Origin: Maribacter ulvicola
GTDB taxonomy: Bacteria > Bacteroidota > Bacteroidia > Flavobacteriales > Flavobacteriaceae
Length of the DNA: 64,000 nt
Reading direction: 5' to 3'
Assembly (NCBI RefSeq): GCF_900155985.1
Contig: NZ_FTMA01000007.1
Location: forward strand, 1 to 64,000
Shown here: positions 33,697-43,208 of the stretch, piece by piece
Numbering within the stretch: position 1 is the stretch's first letter
How the letters are laid out: each line of letters begins with the position of its first letter
Program-made: the position numbers and the translations under genes
The notes under the pieces: generated by a model
Told to the model about the DNA's origin: nothing
The model's database searches: none
The model's input: the letters and a program-made list of their open reading frames with translations, nothing else

Positions 33697-34695
33697 TTAC
33701 TTTTCTATAACTGTGCCATCAGGATATTTGGCAAAACGTCCTTGGTTTATTTCATGTACATGATCAGGGTGCCTCCACGGCCAACCGCCAAACTGCGTAG
33801 TTCTAAATTCATTCATGGCATTTTGTAATTCTTGATCGTTATTCATAACAAACGGTCCGTATTTAGCCACTGGCTCATTAATGGGTTTGCCTTGTAACAC
33901 AAGAATACTTGCAGCTTTATCAATAGCCTTAATTACTATTTCTGAAGTAGCCTCTACCTCAATACCATGATTAAGAGATATTGATTTGCCCAGAACTTCA
34001 ATGGTATTACCATCATAGAAATAAATGGTTCGGGTAGTCCCTTCATTTGCTTTTGGTAAGGTTATGGCGCCTTTAGGTGCAATTTTTATATTCCAGACGG
34101 CTACATTGTTATCTTCAGCAGCAGCCCATGAATCTGGAGCTGGTGCTATAGCTTGTTGATCGTTGAAACTACCGGCAATTATTTTTACAGATGATTGTTT
34201 TAATTTCAGTATTGGTATATCTTCATGCCATAGCATTTTAAAATGAGGGTCTACGAATTTACTTTTTGAAGGTAGATTCAACCAAATTTGAAATAGCTCT
34301 AGTGTGTTTTCTTTATCTGTATGAATAAGAGGAAACATTTCTGCATGCTGAACGCCACTGCCGGCGGTCATCCATTGTACATCTCCTTCTCCAAAACGAC
34401 CTGCGGCACCTAGAGAATCTGAATGATCACAAAACCCTTTATTTGCCACGGTAATAGTTTCAAATCCGCGATGTGGATGTGCTGGGAACCCGGGCACCGT
34501 AGTGCCGTGGTACATTCTATATCCGTTCTTAATTTGGAAATCATTACCTAGATTTCTTCCTTCTAAAGAATCTAACGGACCTAGTTCACCATTTCCTTTT
34601 GGGTAGTGGTCTAAATGGTAAACGCAGAATAAAAAAGGATCTTGCGTTTGCCAGGGAAAACTTAATTGAAAAATCTGTTTTATCTCGTTGCTCAT
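33697..34695 (-). CDS. Pirin family protein
   Basis: The 332-aa protein has the bicupin layout of pirins. Metal-binding motifs are in FPAHPHRGFETIT and GSGVQHAEMF, in the N-terminal cupin. Some members have quercetinase activity; others regulate. The likely start is the ATG at 34695 (MSNEIKQ); an earlier ATG at 34704 is possible. Confidence 0.88.
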   Translation of the reverse strand: MSNEIKQIFQLSFPWQTQDPFLFCVYHLDHYPKGNGELGPLDSLEGRNLGNDFQIKNGYRMYHGTTVPGFPAHPHRGFETITVANKGFCDHSDSLGAAGRFGEGDVQWMTAGSGVQHAEMFPLIHTDKENTLELFQIWLNLPSKSKFVDPHFKMLWHEDIPILKLKQSSVKIIAGSFNDQQAIAPAPDSWAAAEDNNVAVWNIKIAPKGAITLPKANEGTTRTIYFYDGNTIEVLGKSISLNHGIEVEATSEIVIKAIDKAASILVLQGKPINEPVAKYGPFVMNNDQELQNAMNEFRTTQFGGWPWRHPDHVHEINQGRFAKYPDGTVIEK

Positions 34696-34715
34696 ACTTA
34701 ACAAATTACATAGAA

Positions 34716-34817
34716 TTAATGAGCCTCATTGTTAATTTCAACCCAATTGTTTTCTGGGGCTTTTAAATATATCTGTCGTACTCCGATTGTCCTTAGAGCA
34801 ACTGGATTTTCTTTACT
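34716..34817 (-). pseudogene. C-terminal remnant of a VOC/glyoxalase-family gene
   Basis: A 34-codon frame on the minus strand reads NPVALRTIGVRQIYLKAP and ENNWVEINN before a stop. This is the last strand and helix of the vicinal-oxygen-chelate fold, including the metal-ligand-bearing WVEIN end. An in-frame stop lies just upstream and no N-terminal part is present, so the gene was deleted. It sits upstream of the pirin gene. Confidence 0.65.
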
Positions 34818-34906
34818 TGATCAGTTGAAAAAGTTTATTTAAAATAATACATGTTAATAATTTTTTTATGGTTGTTTAAGTTTGATAGTTCTTAGTACTA
34901 AAAATG

Positions 34907-34936
34907 CAAGAAGCTATCTGTTAAGATAGCTTCTTT
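34907..34936 (-). terminator. Terminator of the M20 peptidase gene
   Basis: AGAAGCTATCT-GTTA-AGATAGCTTCT is a perfect hairpin just past the peptidase stop, with a T-rich run further on along the minus strand. Confidence 0.75.
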
Positions 34937-34947
34937 ATAGTAGTGTG

Positions 34948-36375
34948 TTACTTTCCATCTAATGGTGGTGGTCCATCGATCATGGGTTCATAAATTTCAT
35001 CACCTTTACGTGTTTTAAATTCTTCTTTGACCTTGCTCACCAACTTCGGATTTTGAAACAAATCTAGCATGGTCATTCCCATGGCTTTAGATGCGTATAT
35101 CATTCCTTTGTGACCAATAGACATCCCGCCGCAGGCAACAACTGCCCATGAATGCCAAGGTGTGCCTGTTGGTGCCACGGAAACCCCTAAATTAATGTTA
35201 GGTACATTCCAGCTAACATCGCCTACATCAGTAGAACCACCACCTGGATTTTCAAGTGTTTCTCTTAGTGGGTGAACAGTACCATCAAAGCCAACCTCTG
35301 GTTTTCCCGTAGCTTTCTGTATGGCTTTACCGAATACTGTTTCTTCCTCGGTATAGGTGATAGGACCTAATAATTCTAGATTGTTCTGCATAATTTCTCC
35401 ACCCGAACGATTTACCAATGTTTCATAAATACCCGAAACTAACGAGATTTTATATTCTACATTCGCCATAATTGCAGCACCTTCTGCCATGGCTTTTACG
35501 CGCTCGTATGTTGGTAACATTTTAGACCTTTTAGGATCTCTAACACGTACCCAAAGTTTAGCATAATCTGGTACCACATTTACAACTTGACCGCCATCTT
35601 GTATATGGTAATGTATTCTTGAAGACGGTAAAATATGCTCTCTGTAATAATTGATTCCGGTAGTGTACAATTCTAATGCATCTGATGCGCTACGGCCGTT
35701 CCATGGATCCATAGAGGCATGTGCAGCCTGACCATAAAATTCTACTACGAAATCTATTAGTGATAATCCACTTTGTACATCGGCTTCAATGTCTGCAGAT
35801 GGGTGCCAGCTTATATTGACATCTACATCATCCCAAAGTCCGGCTTTTACCATCCATACTTTTGCAAAATATTTTTCTTCGGCCGGTGTACCTAAGAACT
35901 TCACGGTACCTTTAATTTTTCCGGTATCCATCAATTCTTTAATAGCAATGGCAGAACCCAAACTGGCTGTACCAAACATGTTATGACCACAACCATGACC
36001 GGCAGCACCTTCTTTAAATGGTTCTTTTACTGGAGATGTTTTTTGCGAAATTCCCGGTAGTGCATCAAATTCACCTAAAATACTTATTACCGGACTTCCT
36101 GAGCCATAGGTCGCTGTGAATGCTGTTGGTATATTTGCTACACCTCTTGTTACGGTCATTCCGTTTTTCTCGGCATAATCTGCTAAAATTCTTGAGGATT
36201 CTGTTTCGTCAAAAGCGGTTTCGGCTAAAGCCCAAATAGAATCACTGATTTTAATAAGTTCTTCTTTATGTTGTTCAACAGAAGCAATAATCATGTTTTT
36301 GTCCTTACTCATTTTCTGAGCAAAAAGGGATATGCTCATGCAAAAGCATAGAGCCGTTAAAATGGTTTTTTTCAT
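34948..36375 (-). CDS. Secreted M20-family amidohydrolase
   Basis: The 475-aa protein has a signal peptide (MKKTILTALCFCMSISLFAQ) and the M20 metallopeptidase layout related to AbgB/aminobenzoyl-glutamate hydrolase. Metal-binding motifs include GEFDALPG, HGCGHNMFG, GTPAEEK and the late GGGSTDVGDVSW. The lid domain starts near the ligand motif AAHASMDPWNGRSA. It would hydrolyse an N-acyl or peptide substrate in the periplasm; the substrate is unknown. The start was set at 36375 (MKKT), not the upstream ATG, to place the signal at the N-terminus. Confidence 0.88.
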   Translation of the reverse strand: MKKTILTALCFCMSISLFAQKMSKDKNMIIASVEQHKEELIKISDSIWALAETAFDETESSRILADYAEKNGMTVTRGVANIPTAFTATYGSGSPVISILGEFDALPGISQKTSPVKEPFKEGAAGHGCGHNMFGTASLGSAIAIKELMDTGKIKGTVKFLGTPAEEKYFAKVWMVKAGLWDDVDVNISWHPSADIEADVQSGLSLIDFVVEFYGQAAHASMDPWNGRSASDALELYTTGINYYREHILPSSRIHYHIQDGGQVVNVVPDYAKLWVRVRDPKRSKMLPTYERVKAMAEGAAIMANVEYKISLVSGIYETLVNRSGGEIMQNNLELLGPITYTEEETVFGKAIQKATGKPEVGFDGTVHPLRETLENPGGGSTDVGDVSWNVPNINLGVSVAPTGTPWHSWAVVACGGMSIGHKGMIYASKAMGMTMLDLFQNPKLVSKVKEEFKTRKGDEIYEPMIDGPPPLDGK

Positions 36376-37122
36376 TATAGTAGTTTTGGTTATTTTCAAC
36401 TCCAATTCATGATAGTGTTAACTACCTGATATTAAAGCATTAGTAAATATACCAAATTATGCGCTTTAATTCATGAAGATTAAATAGTGCTGACTATGAG
36501 AAAGATATGGTTATTTAGCTTTTAGAATTTATATCCTTAAAAAATGGACAACCTCTATTTACAGTAGCAATGTTTTATATTTCTAAGCAGTTATTAATTG
36601 TAAATGGTTTTACACAAGGAACTAATTAGAATATGAACATTATGGGGTTTTGGTCGTTACTTTTTTTTAATGGGGTTTGTTGTTCTATTACTGGAATGCT
36701 AATATATAGGGTGTCCAAGGCTTAGGTATCCGGAGTAAATAATATTATGAATGTAGCGATGGGAGTAAAGGAAATACTTTGAAAATAAAAAGTATGGGTT
36801 GATATGGATTTGGGATATCTCTAGATACACTCAATTTTAGCCAAGGAAAGTACTAAAATCTCCATTATGGAAATAAAATTAGGATAGAGACGAGGTGAAA
36901 AATTTCAAGTTATTCTAACCTTTGGAGTTCCTAAGGATACCGTTATGAAGTCAAGTGTCATTTCGGCGGAGCCTTTAAGGCAAATTATGGATCCTATTTT
37001 GCAAAGTTTAAAAAGTTGCTAAACCATATTTTCACCAACAAAAAATGCGTAACTATAGGTAAATATGCTTAGACGAAAGGTGGTTGCCTCATAGGAACTG
37101 CATCTTTAATTGGCGAAATAAT
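36376..37122. other. Long intergenic region with a possible gene remnant
   Basis: No intact gene is seen. On the plus strand, 36867-37022 reads as 52 codons with one internal TAG (MEIKLG, stop, then RRGEKFQVILTFGVPKDT, to SLKSC), a pattern of a decayed C-terminus, but I recognise no family. A 30-codon hydrophobic frame at 36633 is too short to support. No repeats were found. Confidence 0.4.
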
Positions 37123-38433
37123 TTAGCTGACCGCAGCCTTATACGTTTCTAAACATCTTTCTCTAGCCATTTTATGGTCTACCATTTTTTCTGGATACTT
37201 ATCTGTGCCGTATTCAGGAATCCATTTTTTAATATATACCTTATTCTTGTCGAATTTATCTACTTGGGTCATAGGGTTGAATATTCTAAAGTAAGGAGCT
37301 GCGTCTACGCCACTGCCAGCCGCCCATTGCCAATTACCAATATTAGAGCTCATTTCATAATCCAATAACTTTTCAGCAAAATAGGTTTCTCCCCAGCGCC
37401 AATCTATTAATAGGTGTTTGCATAGAAAACTAGCCACCAACATACGAACCCTATTATGCATGTATCCGGTTTCGTTTAATTGACGCATACCGGCATCTAC
37501 TAAAAGATATCCTGTTTCTCCATTTTTCCATTTTTCAAATTCATCTTCATTATTACGCCATTCTATACGGTCATATTTTGCTCTAAAAGCATTATCAACT
37601 GTACGGGGAAAATGATACAAAATGGTCATGAAAAATTCGCGCCAAATCAGCTCGCTCCAAAAAACCTTATTGTCTTCCGCAATGGCTTTTTTCATCATTT
37701 TACGCACAGATACTGTTCCAAAACGTAAATGTGGACCTAGTCGTGAGGTACCGCTTTCTTTGGCAGGGAAATTACGGGTGTCTTCGTAATTATCAATTAG
37801 GGTAGGGGTTACATTATATGCTGGAACCTCTATTTTAGATTTCACAAAACCGATGTCGCTTAGTGATACGTTTGGTAAACGTGAGTTTTTAATCAAGTTA
37901 GATAAATGTTGATTCGTGTAGTGAATCTCTAGATCTCTATCGGCGTTAAAATGCTCTTGCCACTTATTTTTATAGGGCGTATATACCACATATGGGTCGC
38001 CATCTCCTTTTACTATTTCTGACTTTTCAAATATCACTTGATCTTTAAAGGTTTTGAAAGTAATATCATTTTCAGATAAAAAGTCAGATATTTTTTTATC
38101 ACGCTCCTTGGCATATGGTTCATAGTCTCTGTTAGTATAAACGCACATGACTTGGTAATCTTCTATAAGATTTTTTAGTATATCTATAGGTTTACCATGA
38201 AACATTGCTAGTGAGCTATCACGCTCTTCCTGTAGCTGATTTCGCATGCTCTGTAATGTTTCATGTATAAAAGTGATCCTTGCATCATCTTTCGGTAATT
38301 TGGAAAGAATTTCTTCATCAAAAATGAAAATAGGCAGTACAGGATAATCTCCTTTTAAGGCTTCAAGAAAACCAACATTATCGTCTAATCTTAAATCTCT
38401 TCTAAACCAAAATATAGCTACTTTTTTTAGCAT
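37123..38433 (-). CDS. phr: Deoxyribodipyrimidine photolyase (class I)
   Basis: The 436-aa flavoenzyme repairs UV-induced cyclobutane dimers with blue light. The N-terminal antenna domain begins WFRRDLRLDDN; the FAD domain has WSELIWREFF, GMRQLNETGYMHNRVRM and GNWQWAAGSGVDAAPYFRIFNP with the tryptophan electron-transfer chain region. The gene is directly next to the SDR gene on the same strand, with an SRPBCC protein further upstream, the light-response cluster common in flavobacteria. Confidence 0.94.
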   Translation of the reverse strand: MLKKVAIFWFRRDLRLDDNVGFLEALKGDYPVLPIFIFDEEILSKLPKDDARITFIHETLQSMRNQLQEERDSSLAMFHGKPIDILKNLIEDYQVMCVYTNRDYEPYAKERDKKISDFLSENDITFKTFKDQVIFEKSEIVKGDGDPYVVYTPYKNKWQEHFNADRDLEIHYTNQHLSNLIKNSRLPNVSLSDIGFVKSKIEVPAYNVTPTLIDNYEDTRNFPAKESGTSRLGPHLRFGTVSVRKMMKKAIAEDNKVFWSELIWREFFMTILYHFPRTVDNAFRAKYDRIEWRNNEDEFEKWKNGETGYLLVDAGMRQLNETGYMHNRVRMLVASFLCKHLLIDWRWGETYFAEKLLDYEMSSNIGNWQWAAGSGVDAAPYFRIFNPMTQVDKFDKNKVYIKKWIPEYGTDKYPEKMVDHKMARERCLETYKAAVS

Positions 38434-39123
38434 TTAGTTAATGTTTAAAGTTGATAGTCCGCCATCTACGCCTATAATTTGTCCGGTTACCCATGTGCTT
38501 TTATCACTTAAAAGAAAAACTGCCGCATTGGCAATATCTTCAGGATTACCAACTCTTTTTAAGGGGTGGCGCTCACTCATCATATCACGTTTTTTATCGT
38601 TATTTAAAAGTCTTTTAGCTAATTGGGTATCCACCAAAGATGGCGCTACAACATTAACTCTAACTTTAGGGGCGTACTCTGCTGCTAAAGACTTGGCAAA
38701 ACCCTCAATTGCCCCTTTGGCTGCAGAAACACTGGTATGAAACGGCATGCCCGTATTTACGGCAATAGTACTAAAAAAGACCATGCTTGAACCCTCGTTC
38801 ATTTTTGAAATTACTTCTTTGACCACTTTCACCATGGAAAAGAAATTAAGTTCCATGTCTTCTTTTATGGTATCTAAAGACATCATTTTAAACGGTTTGA
38901 GATTTATACTACCAGGGCAATATACAAATCCGTCAAGTTTTTCGGGTAGTTGAGAAATATCTAGTTCGTCTTTAGTTACATCGAATTCGATATGAGTTAT
39001 GTTTTCGTGCTGCAATTGTTCATCTGTTCGTGATGCAACAAATACATTATGCGTTTCTTGTAATTCTTTAACCATTGAAAGTCCAATACCATGAGACCCT
39101 CCAATTAATAATATATTTTTCAT
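38434..39123 (-). CDS. SDR-family oxidoreductase, catalytic tyrosine absent
   Basis: The 229-aa protein has the Rossmann start LLIGGSHGIGLS and the SDR C-terminal APSLVDT, and ends GLSTLNIN. The active-site motif YxxxK reads VSAAK, so the catalytic tyrosine is replaced by valine; a serine (FFSTIAV) and the lysine remain. It may bind NAD(P) without the usual chemistry. It abuts both the photolyase and SRPBCC genes with no spacer. Confidence 0.85.
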   Translation of the reverse strand: MKNILLIGGSHGIGLSMVKELQETHNVFVASRTDEQLQHENITHIEFDVTKDELDISQLPEKLDGFVYCPGSINLKPFKMMSLDTIKEDMELNFFSMVKVVKEVISKMNEGSSMVFFSTIAVNTGMPFHTSVSAAKGAIEGFAKSLAAEYAPKVRVNVVAPSLVDTQLAKRLLNNDKKRDMMSERHPLKRVGNPEDIANAAVFLLSDKSTWVTGQIIGVDGGLSTLNIN

Positions 39124-39621
39124 TTAAAAAGATTTTAGTTGAAGTTCATTAGGGATGGAATTTATAGTGCCGAAGAGCTCTTTCAGTTTGTCTTCTCTGA
39201 ACTTAAATATTTCAATCAACTGTTTTTTTACGATGATAGGATGTGCTAATTGACCTAAAAGTCCTAATGGAATTTTGTAATCTATAATATCTTCCATAAT
39301 TACACCTTCATCAATTTCATTGATAAAGTGCTTGTGGTGCCAAAGTGCATAAGGACCAAATCTTTGCTCATCAACAAAGTAATTACCTTGATTTACATGT
39401 GTTATTTCAGTTACCCATTTGGTGGTATACCCAGGGAAAGGAGAAACTTTATATTGTATAATTTGACCAGGAAACATGTCTCTATCTGCACCATCAAGTA
39501 TATTAAAACCCATATGATCAGGAGTAATCACCTTTAAATTAGCAGGGTCTGATAAAAATTTCCACGCTACTTCTTTAGTAATTGGTAAGGCTTGTTTAGA
39601 ATGTAATTGATATAGTTTCAT
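39124..39621 (-). CDS. SRPBCC-family protein
   Basis: The 165-aa protein has the START/Bet v1-like helix-grip fold (WKFLSDPANLKVITPDHM, strand EITHVNQGNYFVDEQRFGPYALWHH). Members bind hydrophobic ligands or act as cyclases/aromatases. It is the first gene of the photolyase operon. Linking it to the photolyase job is inference from conserved order. Confidence 0.8.
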   Translation of the reverse strand: MKLYQLHSKQALPITKEVAWKFLSDPANLKVITPDHMGFNILDGADRDMFPGQIIQYKVSPFPGYTTKWVTEITHVNQGNYFVDEQRFGPYALWHHKHFINEIDEGVIMEDIIDYKIPLGLLGQLAHPIIVKKQLIEIFKFREDKLKELFGTINSIPNELQLKSF

Positions 39622-39792
39622 AAATGCAACATTGAAATTTCAAGACCAAATAAATGTCTAACATAAGTCAAAAATAGTTAAACAAATTTTAATATGCCTT
39701 TTTATGGATTTAAAAATTAACTTTATCGATTAAATTAAATTTAGGTCGCTAAAATACAGTTCATTAACTATATTTTGGCTTATTTTATAATG

Positions 39793-41037
39793 ATGAAAAT
39801 TTTTACTCAACAGTTTGGCTTTATAATGCTATTCTTTTACACAGCAATTTTAGCTGCTCAAGAGAATGTGCAAACTATTGGGGAATTGCCTAGTGCTGTT
39901 TTTGAAACTTCAGGCTTGCTTTATTTTAATGGGAATTTAATAACCCATAATGATTCTGGTAACGAAGCCATTTTATATGAGTTAGATACGCTAACACTAG
40001 CTATTCAACGAAGGGTTACAATTCATAATATTAATAATATAGATTGGGAAGCGATAGCACAAGATGAAGATTATATTTATATAGGTGATTTTGGCAATAA
40101 TGTAGGTATTAGAACAGATTTGGCGGTACATAGAATTTTAAAAGAAGCATATGTAAGTTCTAATTCCGTATCTGCTGAAACTATTAATTTCTCTTATGAA
40201 GATCAACAGGATTTTGAAAATACTGGAAATAGCGATTGGGACGCAGAAGCATTTTTTGTTATAGATGATAAGATAGTAGTCTTGACAAAACAATGGCAAT
40301 CGTTTGGGTCGGTAGCTTATGAGTTTTCTAAATTTCCAGGAACACATGTAGCCAGTAGAGTAGGGGCAATTAATGATGTTGGTTTAATAACCGATGCGTC
40401 TTATGATACGGAATCAAATAGATTAGTGGTTATTGGGTATTCCTCTATTTTGAGTCCGTTTGTGGGGATGGTAGAACATTTCAATTTCAACGCTGTTTTT
40501 GAGGGGTATAAGCAACGATCTTTAGGACTCAATTTTATTCAAGCGGAAGGAATAACCCAAACAGGATCAGAAAGTTATTTCTTTTCATCTGAATATTATG
40601 CTAGGCAAACGCCAACCATTGAATCTGCATCACGTTTATTTTCTTTCCAAATCCCTTATGTGGAGACGGAAGAGCCAGAAGCTCCCGAAGAACCTGAGCA
40701 TCCAGAAAATCCAGAGGAAACAGAAACGCCTGAGAATCCAGAAATTCCTGAAAACCCTGATGGTTCGTTACTACCTGAAACCCCAGGAAATGCCGCTCAA
40801 GATGATACACTAATAATATTTAGAGATCTTACTACTAGCCGTTATTATTACTCTATAGCTACGGATAAAACAGTTTTTGGGCAAGTTATTTATGATGTAT
40901 CAGGGAAAGAGGTTTGGCAAAATACCGGGGATATTGAGAAGAAGGGTATTATTTCTCATCATTTGAAATCTTCCATTTATTACCTAGCCTTGTTTTTAGA
41001 AGATGGTGTCATTGCTACTTCTTTTGCCGTTTACTAG
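39793..41037 (+). CDS. Secreted beta-propeller-like protein with Pro/Glu linker and possible T9SS tail
   Basis: About 415 aa with a signal peptide. Residues up to 290 resemble a beta-propeller (DWEAIAQDEDYIYIGDFGNN). A proline/glutamate-rich linker with repeated PENPE/PEEPE units follows (about 295-340), then an 80-residue C-terminal region with YDVSGKEVWQ, like a Por-secretion (T9SS) tail. The ATG at 39793 is chosen over an upstream TTG. The function is unknown. Confidence 0.75.
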   Translation: MKIFTQQFGFIMLFFYTAILAAQENVQTIGELPSAVFETSGLLYFNGNLITHNDSGNEAILYELDTLTLAIQRRVTIHNINNIDWEAIAQDEDYIYIGDFGNNVGIRTDLAVHRILKEAYVSSNSVSAETINFSYEDQQDFENTGNSDWDAEAFFVIDDKIVVLTKQWQSFGSVAYEFSKFPGTHVASRVGAINDVGLITDASYDTESNRLVVIGYSSILSPFVGMVEHFNFNAVFEGYKQRSLGLNFIQAEGITQTGSESYFFSSEYYARQTPTIESASRLFSFQIPYVETEEPEAPEEPEHPENPEETETPENPEIPENPDGSLLPETPGNAAQDDTLIIFRDLTTSRYYYSIATDKTVFGQVIYDVSGKEVWQNTGDIEKKGIISHHLKSSIYYLALFLEDGVIATSFAVY

Positions 41038-41059
41038 TATTTAAGAAATTGTTAACATT

Positions 41060-41086
41060 TTGACCTCTCCTTTATAAGTAATTTTG
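41060..41086 (+). promoter_or_regulatory. Promoter of the DUF2911 gene
   Basis: TTG (41060-41062) and TAATTTTG (41079-41086) match the Bacteroidota -33/-7 consensus, with a 16-base spacer that is slightly short. Confidence 0.6.
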
Positions 41087-41114
41087 CTGTCAATAACTAA
41101 TCAGTTAAACAATC

Positions 41115-41960
41115 ATGAATAAAGTAGTACTCTTTTTATTGGCAATTGTAGCTTCCTTAACTGTTGAGGCACAAATAAATACACCTGCACCTAGTCCTGC
41201 AGCAAAAATAATGCAGACCGTTGGTTTAACCGAGGTAAGCATTGACTACTCTAGACCTTCAATGAGAGGTAGACAAGTATTTGGCAACCTAGTTCCTTTT
41301 GATAAATTATGGAGAACAGGAGCAAACGGATACACTTTAGTAACTTTTGATGCTGATGTTACTATAGGTGGTAAAGAAGTAAAAGCGGGAACATACTCCA
41401 TATTAAGTAAGCCAGGAGCTTCTAATTGGGAGGTTTTTATCTATGCGGATACTGTTGGTGGAGGTACACCAAGAAATTGGGAAGATAGCAAGGTAGTTGC
41501 CCAATTATCTGTACCTGTTTACAATATTGAAATGCCTGTTGAGACTTTTACAATCACTTTTGATGATGTAAAAAGTAATGGCGCTAACATTGGTATTATT
41601 TGGGAAAATACGTACGTGGCAATTCCTTTCACAGTTGGTACTGATGCTACGGTAATGAATAGTATTGATAAAGTTTTGAACGGTCCTTCTGCTGAAGACT
41701 ACTATGCTGCGGCCGTTTATTATTCTAGCGAAGGAAAAGATATTAAAAAAGCTAAAAAATGGATGGACAAAGCAATGTCTATGATTGAAAAACCAGCGTT
41801 TTGGCAACTAAGACAACAATCTTTGATCCTAGCAAAAGCAGGTGATAAAAAAGGAGCAATTGAAGCGGCTAAAAAATCATTAACGGGTGCAACTGCAGCC
41901 GGTAATAATGATTATATTAAAATGAACAATGATTCTATTAAAGAATGGAGTTCTAAATAA
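41115..41960 (+). CDS. DUF2911 secreted protein
   Basis: The 281-aa protein has a signal peptide (about 1-19) and the DUF2911 domain (SIDYSRPSMRGRQVFG, LWRTGANGYTLVTF), followed by a helical TPR-like C-terminus. The family is common in Bacteroidota and probably periplasmic; its role is unknown. Confidence 0.88.
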   Translation: MNKVVLFLLAIVASLTVEAQINTPAPSPAAKIMQTVGLTEVSIDYSRPSMRGRQVFGNLVPFDKLWRTGANGYTLVTFDADVTIGGKEVKAGTYSILSKPGASNWEVFIYADTVGGGTPRNWEDSKVVAQLSVPVYNIEMPVETFTITFDDVKSNGANIGIIWENTYVAIPFTVGTDATVMNSIDKVLNGPSAEDYYAAAVYYSSEGKDIKKAKKWMDKAMSMIEKPAFWQLRQQSLILAKAGDKKGAIEAAKKSLTGATAAGNNDYIKMNNDSIKEWSSK

Positions 41961-41980
41961 AAGCTATCTTATAAAACCAA

Positions 41981-42010
41981 AAAGTCCGTGTTGAAAAACA
42001 CGGACTTTTT
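41981..42010. terminator. Bidirectional terminator between the DUF2911 gene and galK
   Basis: AAAGTCCGTGTT and AACACGGACTTT pair around GAAA, with A/T runs on both sides. Confidence 0.88.
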
Positions 42011-42031
42011 TTATGGAACTAAGTTTAAGAT

Positions 42032-43189
42032 TTATTCAAATACCTTTACACCATCATCAATTGCTAGATGGTAGTATTCTGCATCAATAGTAGTTTGTTC
42101 TTTATACTGTTCTAGCACGGATTTTATACTAGTATCTAGCTTATCTGTTTTCATAAGGTTAATGGTGCAACCACCAAAGCCGCCACCCATCATTCTAGAT
42201 CCTAATACCCCATCTAGGCTTTCGCCAATTTTTACTAAAGCGTCTAATTCGCTTGTGGTAATTTCATATTGTTTGGACATTGCCCAATGCCCTTCATTTA
42301 AAACACCACCAACAGCTTTTGCATCGCCTTCTACTAGAACTTTCATCATTTTACGAACACGATCATTCTCTTCAATGACATATTTGGCGCGTTGTGCATC
42401 AATGTTGTTGACGTCTTCTTCTACCTTAGTAATATCTTCTAAGGTTACCTCTCTTAAAGAGGTTATTTCCGGTTTGTACTTTTGAACCTGTTTGACAATG
42501 TTCTCGCAAGAAACACGTCTTTTGTTGTATTCAGAATCTACTGCTAAATTATGTTTGATGTTAGAATTGATCAACACCCAGCTATAACCTTCTAAATTGA
42601 TAGGAATATAATTGTGACTTAAATCTTTGCAATCTAAAAAGAAAGCATTTCCTTTTTTACCAAAAAGCACAGCGTATTGATCCATTAAGCCGCAATTAAG
42701 TCCAATTTTGTGTTCAGCTTCTTGTGCAATCAATGCAATATCCTCCCTTGAAATTTCTTTTCCTGATATTTTGGTTATCGCATAAATAAATCCGCAACAA
42801 AGAGCAGCAGAAGAGGAGAGCCCAGATCCTATAGGTATGTCACCGCCAAAAACACAATCCATTCCTTTTAACGGGTATTCCCTAGCAACAAGTATTTCTA
42901 TAATGGCTTTGAAATAATTGCCCCAGAAGGCCTCAAATTTTTTATGATCACCATTTAATTGAAAAACAATTTTCTCTGGCTGTGTTAAAAATGTTTCAAT
43001 TAGAATATTACTTTGGTCATTGCCGGATACGGCAAAATAAATTCCTTTTTCAATAGATGCAGGTAGTACTAAACCTTCGTTATAATCAGTATGTTCACCA
43101 ATTAAATTAATGCGTCCGGGAGCTTTTATAAGAGTAGGTAGATTGGTATAATTCTCTTTAAAATAAGACGTTATTTCTTTATGTATCAT
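42032..43189 (-). CDS. galK: Galactokinase
   Basis: The 385-aa GHMP kinase phosphorylates galactose to galactose-1-phosphate, the first step of the Leloir pathway. It shows the galactokinase signature GRINLIGEHTDYNEG, the ATP loop PIGSGLSSSAAL and the C-terminal GGGFGGCTINL. It is the last gene of an operon with a sugar/sodium symporter, a small membrane protein and a LmbE-like hydrolase. No galT or galE is in the window. Confidence 0.96.
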   Translation of the reverse strand: MIHKEITSYFKENYTNLPTLIKAPGRINLIGEHTDYNEGLVLPASIEKGIYFAVSGNDQSNILIETFLTQPEKIVFQLNGDHKKFEAFWGNYFKAIIEILVAREYPLKGMDCVFGGDIPIGSGLSSSAALCCGFIYAITKISGKEISREDIALIAQEAEHKIGLNCGLMDQYAVLFGKKGNAFFLDCKDLSHNYIPINLEGYSWVLINSNIKHNLAVDSEYNKRRVSCENIVKQVQKYKPEITSLREVTLEDITKVEEDVNNIDAQRAKYVIEENDRVRKMMKVLVEGDAKAVGGVLNEGHWAMSKQYEITTSELDALVKIGESLDGVLGSRMMGGGFGGCTINLMKTDKLDTSIKSVLEQYKEQTTIDAEYYHLAIDDGVKVFE

Positions 43190-43208
43190 TTATGGTTATA
43201 GGTTGTTC

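Noticed and set aside
36633..36725. 30-codon hydrophobic ORF
   Set aside because: Single small frame in a non-coding stretch, no coupling to a neighbour and no conserved pattern visible.
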